Assembly: GCF_052089425.1 (NCBI RefSeq)
Contig: NZ_JBQCZW010000004.1
Span: 62,001 to 126,000, forward strand
DNA: 64,000 nt
Direction of reading: 5' to 3'
Source of the DNA: Ancrocorticia sp052089425
Lineage (GTDB): Bacteria > Actinomycetota > Actinomycetes > Actinomycetales > Actinomycetaceae
The notes under the pieces are model-generated. The model did no database searches. It was not told the DNA's origin and was given only the letters and a program-made list of their open reading frames with translations. Positions 50,526 to 58,526 of this stretch are shown here, piece after piece. Each line of letters starts with the position of its first letter. Within the stretch, counting starts at the first letter, position 1. The translations under genes were made by a program, and so were the position numbers.

Positions 50526-51128
50526 TTAGACCCGAGTTGAGTAGTCATAATTGTCCTGCACCGCACGGAAGTCCGCTTCACTCAAATGATGACACCAAGG
50601 CTGCTGCGTTCCGGAGAACCTGATTCGATGCGCCCCTGTCCAAGATGCGACCTCGACATGACAGTCGGGCATACCCCACAACACCTCGACCGCGGGCATA
50701 AGATCATTATCCGAAGAAAACAGAACTGCAACATCCATGTACCCGGACATCCCTAACCGAATCATGTCTACGGCGATCGCCACATCAATACCTTTCTCAC
50801 TGGCGGCAGAAGCCGGAAAGTCGGAAGGGTATTGAAGATTACGCCGAACCACAGTCACTTGGTCAGATCTATCCCACATGTCCGCTTGCCGATCGTTAGC
50901 CTGCGCCGCACCGGGCTGCCGTTCAGGATTAGGGCGCCCTCTATAAACCCGAACTTCAAGCAGGTCACTTTCACGTTGCCTACGCTCGGTGAGCAACTCA
51001 CCTACCTTCAGTGGAAACACATGCCCATTGCTCGCACCTGAGCCAAACGGCAGGAACTGGCGCCGAGCCCAACCGTGAACATTCTGGTAGTCCATGAAGA
51101 GCACGACTCGATCTACATTGTTGGCCAC
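50526..51128 (-). CDS. NYN-domain protein, putative ribonuclease
   Basis: A 200-residue NYN (PIN-like) protein: VVLFMDYQNVHG supplies the first metal-binding Asp, EKGIDVAIAVDMI the second, and VLFSSDNDLMPAV the third and the conserved DND. Such domains cut RNA using Mg2+; examples sit in toxin-antitoxin and defence settings, but others are housekeeping. GTG 51128 follows GGAGG with a four-base spacer; the in-frame ATG at 51161 would place that site inside the gene. It is followed by the MaoC fusion gene on the same strand, 65 bases away. Confidence 0.75.
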   Translation of the reverse strand: MANNVDRVVLFMDYQNVHGWARRQFLPFGSGASNGHVFPLKVGELLTERRQRESDLLEVRVYRGRPNPERQPGAAQANDRQADMWDRSDQVTVVRRNLQYPSDFPASAASEKGIDVAIAVDMIRLGMSGYMDVAVLFSSDNDLMPAVEVLWGMPDCHVEVASWTGAHRIRFSGTQQPWCHHLSEADFRAVQDNYDYSTRV

Positions 51129-51245
51129 GTCGCCTCCAACTATATGAAAAATCCCCGCCAATCCCGGGGGACGGCGGGGCGTAATAAAAGCATTGTACCC
51201 TATTCAGCCTGCAGGTCACACGTAGAACCTCGAATAGGGGAAATA

Positions 51246-51283
51246 AAAGGAACCCGGATACCGTCTGATATCCGGGTTCCTTT
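51246..51283 (-). terminator. strong bidirectional terminator between rpmF and the NYN gene
   Basis: AAAGGAACCCGGATA (51246-51260) and TATCCGGGTTCCTTT (51269-51283) pair perfectly over 15 bp with an eight-base loop. A T-rich run follows on the minus strand. It lies 13 bases after the rpmF stop. Confidence 0.9.
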
Positions 51284-51295
51284 GACGCTTATTGG

Positions 51296-51460
51296 TCAGT
51301 CCGCAAGCAAGCCATTCTTGTAAGCCTTAGCAAGCTTACGTGGAATGCGCACTTCGCGGCCCTGAACGCGGACGGTCTGGAGGTTAGGAACCTCAGCCTT
51401 CCACTGGGAACGGCGAGAGCGGGTGTTGCTGCGGGACATCTTGCGCTTGGGTACTGCCAT
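51296..51460 (-). CDS. rpmF: 50S ribosomal protein L32
   Basis: A 54-residue frame too short for a 60-codon ORF cut-off. It begins Met-Ala-Val-Pro-Lys-Arg-Lys-Met-Ser-Arg and continues with an Arg/Ser-rich stretch, as in actinobacterial L32; the second half is VRVQGREVRIPRKLAKAY and ends LLAD. The C-terminal zinc ribbon of other L32s is absent (no Cys), the usual C-minus paralogue. AGGAGCGG precedes the ATG. A strong terminator follows. Confidence 0.93.
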   Translation of the reverse strand: MAVPKRKMSRSNTRSRRSQWKAEVPNLQTVRVQGREVRIPRKLAKAYKNGLLAD

Positions 51461-51765
51461 GATGCCGCTCCTCTCGATTCTCGGGCCGCCTGATCGCGAC
51501 CACCTGTCTTACCGCGCCGCCCAAAGCATTGCCTCGGACAACACGCACAAGTGAATACTGTACCTGACACGGCCTGTGCCCGCTATTCCGCAGGCGTTCT
51601 TTGGGCCGGTTAGGCCAGAGTACTTCATCACATCCCTCGTTATCGACAGGTATCTGGAAATTCTCTGACGAAGCCGGCGCCACTGATCTCCGCAATCGTC
51701 CGTACCCGTCGACGAAGACCAAGAATGCACGTGGTACACGTGGCACACGCGGATAGAATGGCGGG
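51461..51765. promoter_or_regulatory. intergenic region with CACGTG repeats and a leaderless yigZ promoter
   Basis: About 300 bases without a gene; rpmF and yigZ are divergent. Near the right end two CACGTG palindromes (51728-51733 and 51737-51742) are separated by three bases. TAGAAT (51754-51759) is followed by six bases and the yigZ GTG at 51766, the classic leaderless arrangement. The CACGTG pair lies 11-26 bases upstream of that -10, over the -35 region. Confidence 0.6.
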
Positions 51766-52437
51766 GTGAGTGAACTCGTGTTGCCAAAAGATTCCCAGTT
51801 CCATGGAGAGCTGGAGATCAAGCGGTCACGATTCCTTGCGACGGTGGTCAGAATCGATAGTCCCGAGCAAGCCCGCGAGACAATCAACGTACGCCGGGCT
51901 GAGCTTCCAGACGCGCGGCATCACTGCACTGCATTTGTTGTGGGAGTACCCGGTTCCGCGCCAGCGCTTCACTCATCTGATGATTCCGAGCCGTCCGGAA
52001 CGGCTGGGCGCCCGATCCTCGACGTACTGCTGGGCATCGGCATTACGGACGCGGTAGCAATTGTTACGAGATACTTCGGCGGAACGTTGCTCGGAACCGG
52101 CGGACTAGTCCGTGCATATTCGGGTGCTGTGAAGGAGGCGCTTGAGGGAGCACCCCTCCTATCGCGAGAGATTGTTCCTGTGTGGAGCACACTCCTCCCC
52201 CATAGCGATTCTGGACGATATCTTTCCGAACTGGCCAACGCTGGCTTCGCTGGTACACCCGAGTATCTGGGCGAGGGCGTCCGAGTCAGTGTGGTAACAC
52301 CCAAGGGAAAGGACCTCACTGCACTGTTTGCCCAGCTCTCCGGTGGCACCATCACACCCGAGGTGTCAGGGAAAGCAGCCCAAGAATTTGCGTGGGGCTC
52401 GGTCAACGAGTCCGCGGCCATGCGAGCCCCAGGCTAG
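51766..52437 (+). CDS. yigZ: YigZ/IMPACT-family protein
   Basis: The UPF0029/IMPACT domain fills the first half of this 223-residue protein: ARHHCTAFVVG, SSDDSEPSGTAGRP and VTRYFGGTLLGTGGLVRAY. The C-terminal half is the RNA-binding-like fold of YigZ. The family links to translation control in eukaryotes (IMPACT and GCN2); the bacterial role is not defined. GTG 51766 is a leaderless start, six bases after TAGAAT. Confidence 0.9.
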   Translation: MSELVLPKDSQFHGELEIKRSRFLATVVRIDSPEQARETINVRRAELPDARHHCTAFVVGVPGSAPALHSSDDSEPSGTAGRPILDVLLGIGITDAVAIVTRYFGGTLLGTGGLVRAYSGAVKEALEGAPLLSREIVPVWSTLLPHSDSGRYLSELANAGFAGTPEYLGEGVRVSVVTPKGKDLTALFAQLSGGTITPEVSGKAAQEFAWGSVNESAAMRAPG

Positions 52438-52573
52438 GCCGAAATTGCTTCATGTTTCGAGACAAGTACACACAACGCTAGACATAAACCCTATTTTGTG
52501 GTTGGTTAGTTCCAGCCGTTGATTTAAAACAGCTCATATGCCACGCAACAGGCGTGCAGACAAGGAGAACGTA

Positions 52574-53509
52574 ATGTCCAAAATTTATGCTGATGCAACG
52601 GAGCTTGTTGGGGGAACACCCCTCGTTCGCATCAACCGGCTGGCTGGCAACGGTCAAGCCACGGTTCTCGCCAAGCTGGAGTTTTACAACCCCGCGAACT
52701 CGGTCAAGGACCGTATCGGCGTAGCGATCATTGATGCTGCTGAAAAGGCAGGTGCACTCAGCGCAGGAGGAACGATTGTTGAGGCCACCTCCGGTAACAC
52801 CGGCATCGGCCTCGCGTGGGTTGGTGCGGTACGCGGCTACAAGGTGATCCTCACAATGCCCTCCTCCATGTCCAAGGAACGGCGCGCGCTTCTGCGCGCG
52901 TTCGGCGCCGAACTGGTCCTGACCGAGCCCGCAGGCGGCATGAAGGGTGCGGTAGATAAGGCCGATGAAATCGTCGCCAACACCCCGGGAGCCATTCTGG
53001 CTTCACAGTTCGCCAACGAGGCAAATCCCGCCATTCACGAAGCAACCACCGGCGAAGAAATCTGGACGGACACGGACGGCAAGGTTGATTACCTCGTTTC
53101 CGGTATCGGCACCGGCGGAACGATCACGGGAGCAGGCCGAGCGCTGCGCCGCCACAACCCAGACGTTAAGCTCATCGCCGTTGAGCCCGGAGAGTCCCCG
53201 CTCCTATCCGAAGGAAAGGCTGGCCCGCACAAGATTCAGGGCATTGGCGCCAACTTCGTTCCCGATGTACTCGACACGGAAATCTACGACGAAGTCATCT
53301 CGGTTCCCGGCGAGGTTGCGATCGAGACGGCACGCAAATCGGCTACCGAAGAAGGCCTCCTCGTAGGCATTTCGTCCGGTGCGGCTCTCAAGGCGGCCCT
53401 TGAGGTCGCTCAGCGGCCAGAAGCAGCGGGCAAGACCATCGTGGCGATCATTCCGGACTTCGGCGAGCGTTACCTTTCTACCCCGCTCTTCGAGGGGCTG
53501 CTCGACTGA
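52574..53509 (+). CDS. cysK: O-acetylserine sulfhydrylase (cysteine synthase A)
   Basis: CysK makes cysteine from O-acetylserine and sulfide with pyridoxal phosphate. The PLP Lys45 lies in NSVKDRIG, the phosphate loop in TSGNTGIGLA and the second loop in GIGTGGTITG. The start is ATG 52574, with AAGGAG six bases upstream; the frame to 52538 has no site. 311 residues. Its partner cysE begins about 850 bases downstream, separated by a lipoprotein gene on the other strand, so they are not one transcript. A terminator follows. Confidence 0.95.
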   Translation: MSKIYADATELVGGTPLVRINRLAGNGQATVLAKLEFYNPANSVKDRIGVAIIDAAEKAGALSAGGTIVEATSGNTGIGLAWVGAVRGYKVILTMPSSMSKERRALLRAFGAELVLTEPAGGMKGAVDKADEIVANTPGAILASQFANEANPAIHEATTGEEIWTDTDGKVDYLVSGIGTGGTITGAGRALRRHNPDVKLIAVEPGESPLLSEGKAGPHKIQGIGANFVPDVLDTEIYDEVISVPGEVAIETARKSATEEGLLVGISSGAALKAALEVAQRPEAAGKTIVAIIPDFGERYLSTPLFEGLLD

Positions 53510-53542
53510 GCGACACTCTCACCTGTCGGGTTACATAACTAT

Positions 53543-53576
53543 TGAACGGGGCGGTCCAATCGGGCCGCCCCGTTCA
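53543..53576 (+). terminator. intrinsic terminator after cysK
   Basis: TGAACGGGGCGG (53543-53554) and CCGCCCCGTTCA (53565-53576) form a 12-bp GC-rich hairpin with a ten-base loop, 34 bases after the cysK stop. The T run after it is short. It also lies downstream of the leftward lipoprotein gene. Confidence 0.8.
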
Positions 53577-53637
53577 TTCTGAATTCCGTGACAGATTCGG
53601 CCAAGTGCCGCGGCATCGCACCTCTGGCCCCGGCCCA

Positions 53638-54042
53638 CTACGTGCCGGGGCACTGCCCAGGGGTGAGGTACTCCCAGTAGTCCCCGTCGATTGCTTTTTC
53701 TACGGTGTCCTCGGGAGCACCATTCTTCGCCGTCACGATAAACTCTAGGAGATCCGAGTCCTCCAGATAGTCCCCATTGCCGCAAGCGGTCATGATAACA
53801 AAGCCGGATTCGTCCCAATCCTCGCTCGCATTGAAGCTCTGCTCCTCATCAACCCCACTGATGGGCACAGATAAGTCTTGGATAACGACAACTCGCCCTT
53901 CCGTGAGTTCCTCGTAGGTATGACCTATAGTGCTCGTCTCTTTTCCCCAGAACTCGTTCATAGAGGTCTGATCACTGGTTTGGCAACCGGAAACTGCCAG
54001 AACGCTGACAACTCCAGCAAGCAGTCTTGTACCACGCATCAT
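53638..54042 (-). CDS. small lipoprotein of unknown function
   Basis: A 134-residue lipoprotein. The signal peptide (MMRGTRLLAG...) ends in VSGC with Cys20 as lipidation site; a longer frame upstream begins with a basic, non-signal stretch. The mature part has two further cysteines, many acidic residues, and a motif DGDYWEYLTPGQCPG at the end. Two adjacent ATGs (54042, 54039) follow AGGAAAAG; I take the first. No family recognised. It lies between cysK and cysE on the opposite strand. Confidence 0.62.
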   Translation of the reverse strand: MMRGTRLLAGVVSVLAVSGCQTSDQTSMNEFWGKETSTIGHTYEELTEGRVVVIQDLSVPISGVDEEQSFNASEDWDESGFVIMTACGNGDYLEDSDLLEFIVTAKNGAPEDTVEKAIDGDYWEYLTPGQCPGT

Positions 54043-54280
54043 TCTTTTCCTGAGTCCTCTCAAGGATGGGGCACCAAACCTCGGCCCTTGGTTGTCCAGC
54101 TGCATTGCTGGATGCTTCATCGTAGCTCTCGACCGGCACACTAGATTCGGGGCTTAAGTCCCGTTATTTCGTGCTTCCAATGCCTTTTCGGTCGCATGTA
54201 TTTGATCCGCCTACACATGCCGGAAAACAGTCTGTTACAACCAAGCAGTGGCTAGGCGCGCCAGCAGCCCTGAGACCTTC
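54043..54280. other. intergenic region between lipoprotein gene and cysE promoter
   Basis: About 240 bases with no gene. The lipoprotein promoter should lie here; nothing repeats and no structured RNA is visible. Confidence 0.35.
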
Positions 54281-54309
54281 TTGGGCAACCCCGCGCGAGG
54301 TGGCACAAT
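54281..54309 (+). promoter_or_regulatory. putative cysE promoter
   Basis: TTGGGC (54281-54286) and CACAAT (54304-54309) are 17 bases apart, a weak but well-spaced promoter about 45 bases before the cysE ATG. Confidence 0.45.
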
Positions 54310-54353
54310 AGGGCCCATGGCTTTTCGTCATGATTCAGCGAGAGGAACAGCGG

Positions 54354-54932
54354 ATGGGTTCACACCTCAACAAGTTTGTTCGGGTCCTCAAGGATGACCT
54401 GCAGGCTGCCTGCGATCACGATCCGGCGGCCCGGACGCGGATTGAGGTGGCACTGGCCTACCCCGGCGTTCACGCCGTGTGGGGCTACCGCCTCGCCCAC
54501 GCCATCTGGAAGCGCGGGGGCCTCTTTAAGCTGCCTGCCCGATTGTTCTCCCAGCTGGTCCGTGCCATCACGGGTATCGAGATTCACCCCGGAGCGAAGA
54601 TCGGCCCCCGCCTATTCATTGATCACGGCATGGGTGTGGTGATCGGCGAAACCTCTGAAATTGGAGCCGATTGCATGCTCTACCATGGCGTGACACTGGG
54701 CGGAACATCTCTGAGCGCCACGAAGCGCCACCCCACGCTGGGCAACGGGGTTGTCATTGGTGCGGGAGCCAAAGTACTCGGCCCCGTGCGGATCGGAGAT
54801 GAGGCTCGTATTGGGGCGAACGCCGTCGTCGTCCGAGATCTTCCTCCTCACCACACGGCCGTGGGCGTGCCGGCCAGCTACCGCGACCATGCGGCGCCGG
54901 CCTACACCATTGACCCGGCTATCTATATCTAG
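54354..54932 (+). CDS. cysE: serine O-acetyltransferase
   Basis: CysE acetylates serine, giving the substrate for CysK. The 192-residue product has an N-terminal helical domain (AYPGVHAVWGYRLAHAIWKRG) followed by left-handed beta-helix hexapeptide repeats (PGAKIGPRLFIDHGMGVVIGETS). The length matches the shorter, EpsC/CysE type; the C-terminal tail ends in Ile, the residue that CysE inserts into the CysK active site. ATG 54354 has AGAGGAA seven bases upstream. Confidence 0.94.
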   Translation: MGSHLNKFVRVLKDDLQAACDHDPAARTRIEVALAYPGVHAVWGYRLAHAIWKRGGLFKLPARLFSQLVRAITGIEIHPGAKIGPRLFIDHGMGVVIGETSEIGADCMLYHGVTLGGTSLSATKRHPTLGNGVVIGAGAKVLGPVRIGDEARIGANAVVVRDLPPHHTAVGVPASYRDHAAPAYTIDPAIYI

Positions 54933-54936
54933 GGGC

Positions 54937-55392
54937 CTACTTCTTGGTCTTCTCTTCGTAATCGGCCAGAAGATCGACGCGTGCCTGGTGGCGCGGCTCT
55001 TCGCTCCACGGCGTCTCCAAGAACGTCTTGATGAGCTTCCATGCCTCCTCGGGCTCGTGCTGGCGGGCGCCGATGCCAATGACGTTGGCGTTGTTGTGCT
55101 CGCGCCCGAGAGCCGCCGTGTCATGGTTCCACGCGAGTACTGCACGCGCGCCCTTGACCTTGTTAGCGGCGATCTGTTCGCCGTTGCCGGAGCCCCCAAT
55201 AACGATCCCGAGCGAACCCGGATCGGCAACCGTGGCCTCCGCGCACGGGATACACATGGTGGGGTAATGATCCAGTGGATCGTACGTTGTGGCGCCGTGA
55301 TCCACTACCTCGTAGCCGGCATCCTTCAACTTGGGGATGATGTACTCTCTGAGTTCGAAACCTGCATGATCTGCAGCAATATGTACGCGCAT
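54937..55392 (-). CDS. rpiB: ribose-5-phosphate isomerase B
   Basis: RpiB interconverts ribose 5-phosphate and ribulose 5-phosphate. The start MRVHIAADHAGFELR and the core GGSGNGEQIAANK are clear; this core has Glu where E. coli RpiB has the catalytic Cys, as in the Mycobacterium type. 151 residues. The start is ATG 55392. TAAACT (55400-55405, minus strand) ends seven bases before it and there is no ribosome-binding site, suggesting a leaderless mRNA. The gene is convergent with cysE, four bases between stops. Confidence 0.94.
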   Translation of the reverse strand: MRVHIAADHAGFELREYIIPKLKDAGYEVVDHGATTYDPLDHYPTMCIPCAEATVADPGSLGIVIGGSGNGEQIAANKVKGARAVLAWNHDTAALGREHNNANVIGIGARQHEPEEAWKLIKTFLETPWSEEPRHQARVDLLADYEEKTKK

Positions 55393-55489
55393 GGCCACTA
55401 GTTTAGCGGGCGCATCCTATTCTTTCGCGCAGTGGTGAAAATTGGTGAAATCTGGGCCACATTCCTCGCCGATGCGTATGCTGTTTTTC

Positions 55490-57487
55490 ATGACCACATC
55501 AGATATTCACCTCCAGCGTGTGCTGGAGGCAGCAGATCCCAACGTGCGTATTCAAGATGACCTCTTCCGCGCCGTGAACGGCACATGGCTGGACACCTAC
55601 GAGATTCCGGCCGATCTTTCATCCGATGGCTCCTTCACCGCGCTCCACATTCAGGCCGAGCAGCAGGTTAAGGACATCATCGAGGAGATTGCTGCCAAGA
55701 ACCCCACTGAGGGCGAGGCGCAGCAGGTTGCCAGCTTCTTCAATTCGTGGATGGACACGGAAGCCGTGAATGGGCGCGGAACGGAACCACTTCTGGCGGA
55801 TCTGGATGCGATTGGAGCCGCGACCTCCAAGGACGAGCTGGCGGTTGCCATCGGATCGTTGATGCCAACGGGCGTGGGCTCGTTCTTCGGGATCGATGTG
55901 GATACGGATCTCAACGATCCGGAGCGCTACGTGGCTTTCCTGTACCAGTCTGGCATCGGCTTGCCGGACGAGGCCTATTACCGCGAGCCGCAGTTCGCCG
56001 AAGTTCTGGCGAAGTATCGTAGCTTCGTCACCAGCTTCATGACGCTGGGGTATGAGATGAGTCCCGCCGTTGCTCAGGACGAATCCGAGACGGTGTTCGA
56101 ACTGGAGCGCGCCTTCGCCGCCACACACATGAATGTGGTGGATTCGCGCGACACGGACAAGATCAACAATCCGATGACTTGGAACGATTTCGTTGCTTCG
56201 GCGCCGGGATTCAACTGGGGTGGCGCCATCACGTCCGCCGGTTTCACCGAAGATAAGCTGGATAACGTCATCGTCATGATGCCGGACGCGCTGGCAGGGT
56301 CTGCCCGCGTGTGGGCGGACGCCCCGCTGGACGATCTCAAGGCCTACACCCGCTGGCGCGTGCTGCGCGGGCGCTCCACCTTCCTGACTCAGGACATTGA
56401 CCGGGCCAGCTTTGACTTCTATGGCCGCGTGCTTTCCGGCACCACGGAACAGCGCGCGCGTTGGAAGCGCGGCGTCCAGCTGGTCAACGGCTCGCTCGGC
56501 GAGGCTGTAGGCAAGCTCTACGTGCAGCGCCACTTCCCGCCGGACCACAAAGAAGCCATGCTCACGCTCGTCGAGGATCTGCTGGAGGCCTACCGCCAGT
56601 CCATCCGCGCTCTGGACTGGATGGGCGAGGAGACCAAGGAGAAAGCCTTGGAGAAGGTGGATTCCTTCGTCACCAAGATCGGCTACCCTGACAAGTGGCT
56701 CGATTATTCTGCACTGGAGATCGGCGATGATCTAGTGGAGAACGTACGGCAGGTCAACCGCTTCGAGTTCAACCGCGGCATCGAGAAGCTGGGCAAGCCG
56801 ATGGACCGCAGCGAATGGTTCATGTCTCCCCAAACCGTCAACGCCTACTACAACCCGGTGTGGAACGAGATCGTATTCCCCGCAGCCATCCTCCAGTTCC
56901 CATTCTTCGATCCGGAACGCGACGATTCCTTCAACTACGGCGGAATCGGATCAGTGATCGGGCACGAGATCGGCCACGGCTTTGACGATCAGGGCTCCAA
57001 GTACGATGCCAGCGGCGCACTCCACAACTGGTGGACCGAAGCAGATCGCACAGAATTCGACAAGCGCACGGGCGCCCTCGTCAACCAATATGAGCAGTAC
57101 ACCCCCGAGCAGTTCGGACCCGACAGCCCGCATCACGTTCAAGGAGCCCTCACCTTGGGTGAGAACATCGGTGACCTGGGCGGCCTATCCATTGGGCTGA
57201 AGGCGTACGCGATCGCTCTGGCGCGGGCCGGTGAAACGCTGGCCAGCGCCACAGAAATCGACGGCTACACCGCCACCCAGCGTGTGCTCCTCTCCTACGC
57301 TCGGATCTGGCAAGAGAAGCGGCGCAGCGAACTCCTAGAAACGCTCATCGCCACCGATCCTCACTCCCCTGCGGAATTCCGCTGCAACGGCGTGGTCAAG
57401 AACGTGGATGCCTTCGCCGATGCGTTTGGAGTACAGGCTGGGGACGCGTTGTACCTCCCGCCCGAGGAGCGCGTGCGGATCTGGTAA
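55490..57487 (+). CDS. pepO: M13-family metalloendopeptidase (PepO)
   Basis: An intracellular 665-residue neprilysin-like zinc endopeptidase cutting small peptides. The zinc motif HEIGH lies in GHEIGHGFDDQG, the third ligand in GENIGDLGG, and NAYYNPVWNEIVFPA precedes them; the end VDAFADAFGV...LPPEERVRIW is the family C terminus. No signal peptide or anchor, unlike eukaryotic neprilysins. The start is ATG 55490, seven bases after TATGCT (55477-55482), a leaderless arrangement; the frame reaches 55442 but there is no ribosome-binding site. It is divergent from rpiB. Confidence 0.93.
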   Translation: MTTSDIHLQRVLEAADPNVRIQDDLFRAVNGTWLDTYEIPADLSSDGSFTALHIQAEQQVKDIIEEIAAKNPTEGEAQQVASFFNSWMDTEAVNGRGTEPLLADLDAIGAATSKDELAVAIGSLMPTGVGSFFGIDVDTDLNDPERYVAFLYQSGIGLPDEAYYREPQFAEVLAKYRSFVTSFMTLGYEMSPAVAQDESETVFELERAFAATHMNVVDSRDTDKINNPMTWNDFVASAPGFNWGGAITSAGFTEDKLDNVIVMMPDALAGSARVWADAPLDDLKAYTRWRVLRGRSTFLTQDIDRASFDFYGRVLSGTTEQRARWKRGVQLVNGSLGEAVGKLYVQRHFPPDHKEAMLTLVEDLLEAYRQSIRALDWMGEETKEKALEKVDSFVTKIGYPDKWLDYSALEIGDDLVENVRQVNRFEFNRGIEKLGKPMDRSEWFMSPQTVNAYYNPVWNEIVFPAAILQFPFFDPERDDSFNYGGIGSVIGHEIGHGFDDQGSKYDASGALHNWWTEADRTEFDKRTGALVNQYEQYTPEQFGPDSPHHVQGALTLGENIGDLGGLSIGLKAYAIALARAGETLASATEIDGYTATQRVLLSYARIWQEKRRSELLETLIATDPHSPAEFRCNGVVKNVDAFADAFGVQAGDALYLPPEERVRIW

Positions 57488-57524
57488 GTGTGCAGTTTGG
57501 GTGCCCCACGGACCGCGTTTCAGC

Positions 57525-57674
57525 TCCGCATGCTGTAGTTGCCGTGCACATACGCATGGCTCACACAGCATACGGAACTGAGGCGAGATACCCTAGCAAC
57601 GCATGCGGGATTCAATTCCGCATGCTGTAGTTGCCGTGCACATACGCATGGCTCACACAGCATACGGAACTGAG
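57525..57674. repeat. 58-base structured repeat in two direct copies, 92 bases apart
   Basis: Copy 1 is 57525-57582 and copy 2 is 57617-57674, apparently identical. Each folds into a long hairpin: TCCG-C-ATGCTGT pairs with ACAGCAT-A-CGGA, an AGTT/TCAC internal loop follows, then GCCGTGC pairs with GCATGGC around ACATAC. The pair sits between convergent pepO and the DsbA-like gene, starting 37 bases after the pepO stop. The rest of the 376-base intergenic region holds nothing else I can identify. Confidence 0.85.
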
Positions 57675-57863
57675 AATCTAGAATCGCCGCCGGGCACCCG
57701 GCAACGGGTAGCCAATGGCTTGCCAGAGCAGGCTGCGGAGACAAAACCGGTTCATCGCTAACCATGCCCGACACACAATGTGGCCCCAATTTCACAACTG
57801 GGACCACACTAGTTTGCACATCAGATTCGTACTTTAGGCGATCTCATCAGCGATCAAGCACAT

Positions 57864-58460
57864 CTAATCGAAGATCGGCCCTACATCCCGCGAGCGCTTG
57901 AGTTCAAAGAAGCCGGGAGTGCGAGCCAGTGCCAAGCACCCGTCCCACAGCTGGAGGGCCGCTTCGCCGTGCGGCGCTGGAGAGATGACGGGACCGAAGA
58001 AGGCCACGCCGTCGATCGCGATGATCGGAACGCCCACCTCATCGCCCACAAGTTCGAGGCCCGCCCGTGTGGACGCAGCCACGGCCTCCTCAAATTCGCC
58101 AAACCGGTCCATAATGTCAGCCGAGGCGCCCGAACTGGTCAGGGCCTGCGTGATCGCGAGTGGATCGTTGACGCGCCCTTGCTCATGGTAGAGGCGGCCA
58201 AGGTCCGTGTAGAAGCGCCCTAGCGTCTCATTGCTTTCCTCGGCGGCAACGCCGGCCACAACCTGCGCAGCCATCCGCCCCTCCTCCACGTGAGCACGGT
58301 ATTCCTCAGGGATGTCCTTCCCTTCGTTGAGGACCGCCAGCGAGAAGGGACGCCACTGAACATCGAGATCGCGATGCTCGGCAACTTCCACCAGCCAGCG
58401 CGAGGTGATCCACGTCCACGGGCAAGACGCATCGAACCAAAAATCTACCTTTGTACTCAT
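57864..58460 (-). CDS. DsbA-fold oxidoreductase, mycothiol-dependent nitroreductase (Rv2466c) family
   Basis: A 198-residue DsbA-family protein similar to Mycobacterium Rv2466c: the start KVDFWFDASCPWTWITSRW and AVLNEGKDIPEEYR match it. Rv2466c has a CPWC redox centre; here the motif is CPWT (Cys13, Thr16), so only one Cys remains, allowing mixed disulfide formation with mycothiol but not a classical dithiol cycle. The C-terminal cis-Pro loop (GVPIIAIDGVAFFGPV) is present. ATG 58460 is preceded by AGAGG; the upstream ATG at 58475 is less likely. Confidence 0.82.
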   Translation of the reverse strand: MSTKVDFWFDASCPWTWITSRWLVEVAEHRDLDVQWRPFSLAVLNEGKDIPEEYRAHVEEGRMAAQVVAGVAAEESNETLGRFYTDLGRLYHEQGRVNDPLAITQALTSSGASADIMDRFGEFEEAVAASTRAGLELVGDEVGVPIIAIDGVAFFGPVISPAPHGEAALQLWDGCLALARTPGFFELKRSRDVGPIFD

Positions 58461-58526
58461 GCCTCTATCCAACACTCCAGCGCACAGGGCCGCAAGGGCG
58501 GAAAGGCTCGGGGCAGGAACGCCTAC

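Noticed and set aside
57335..57819. Minus-strand frames in the pepO repeat zone with the same peptide twice
   Set aside because: They arise because the 58-base repeat is duplicated in phase; no start or ribosome-binding site supports a gene.
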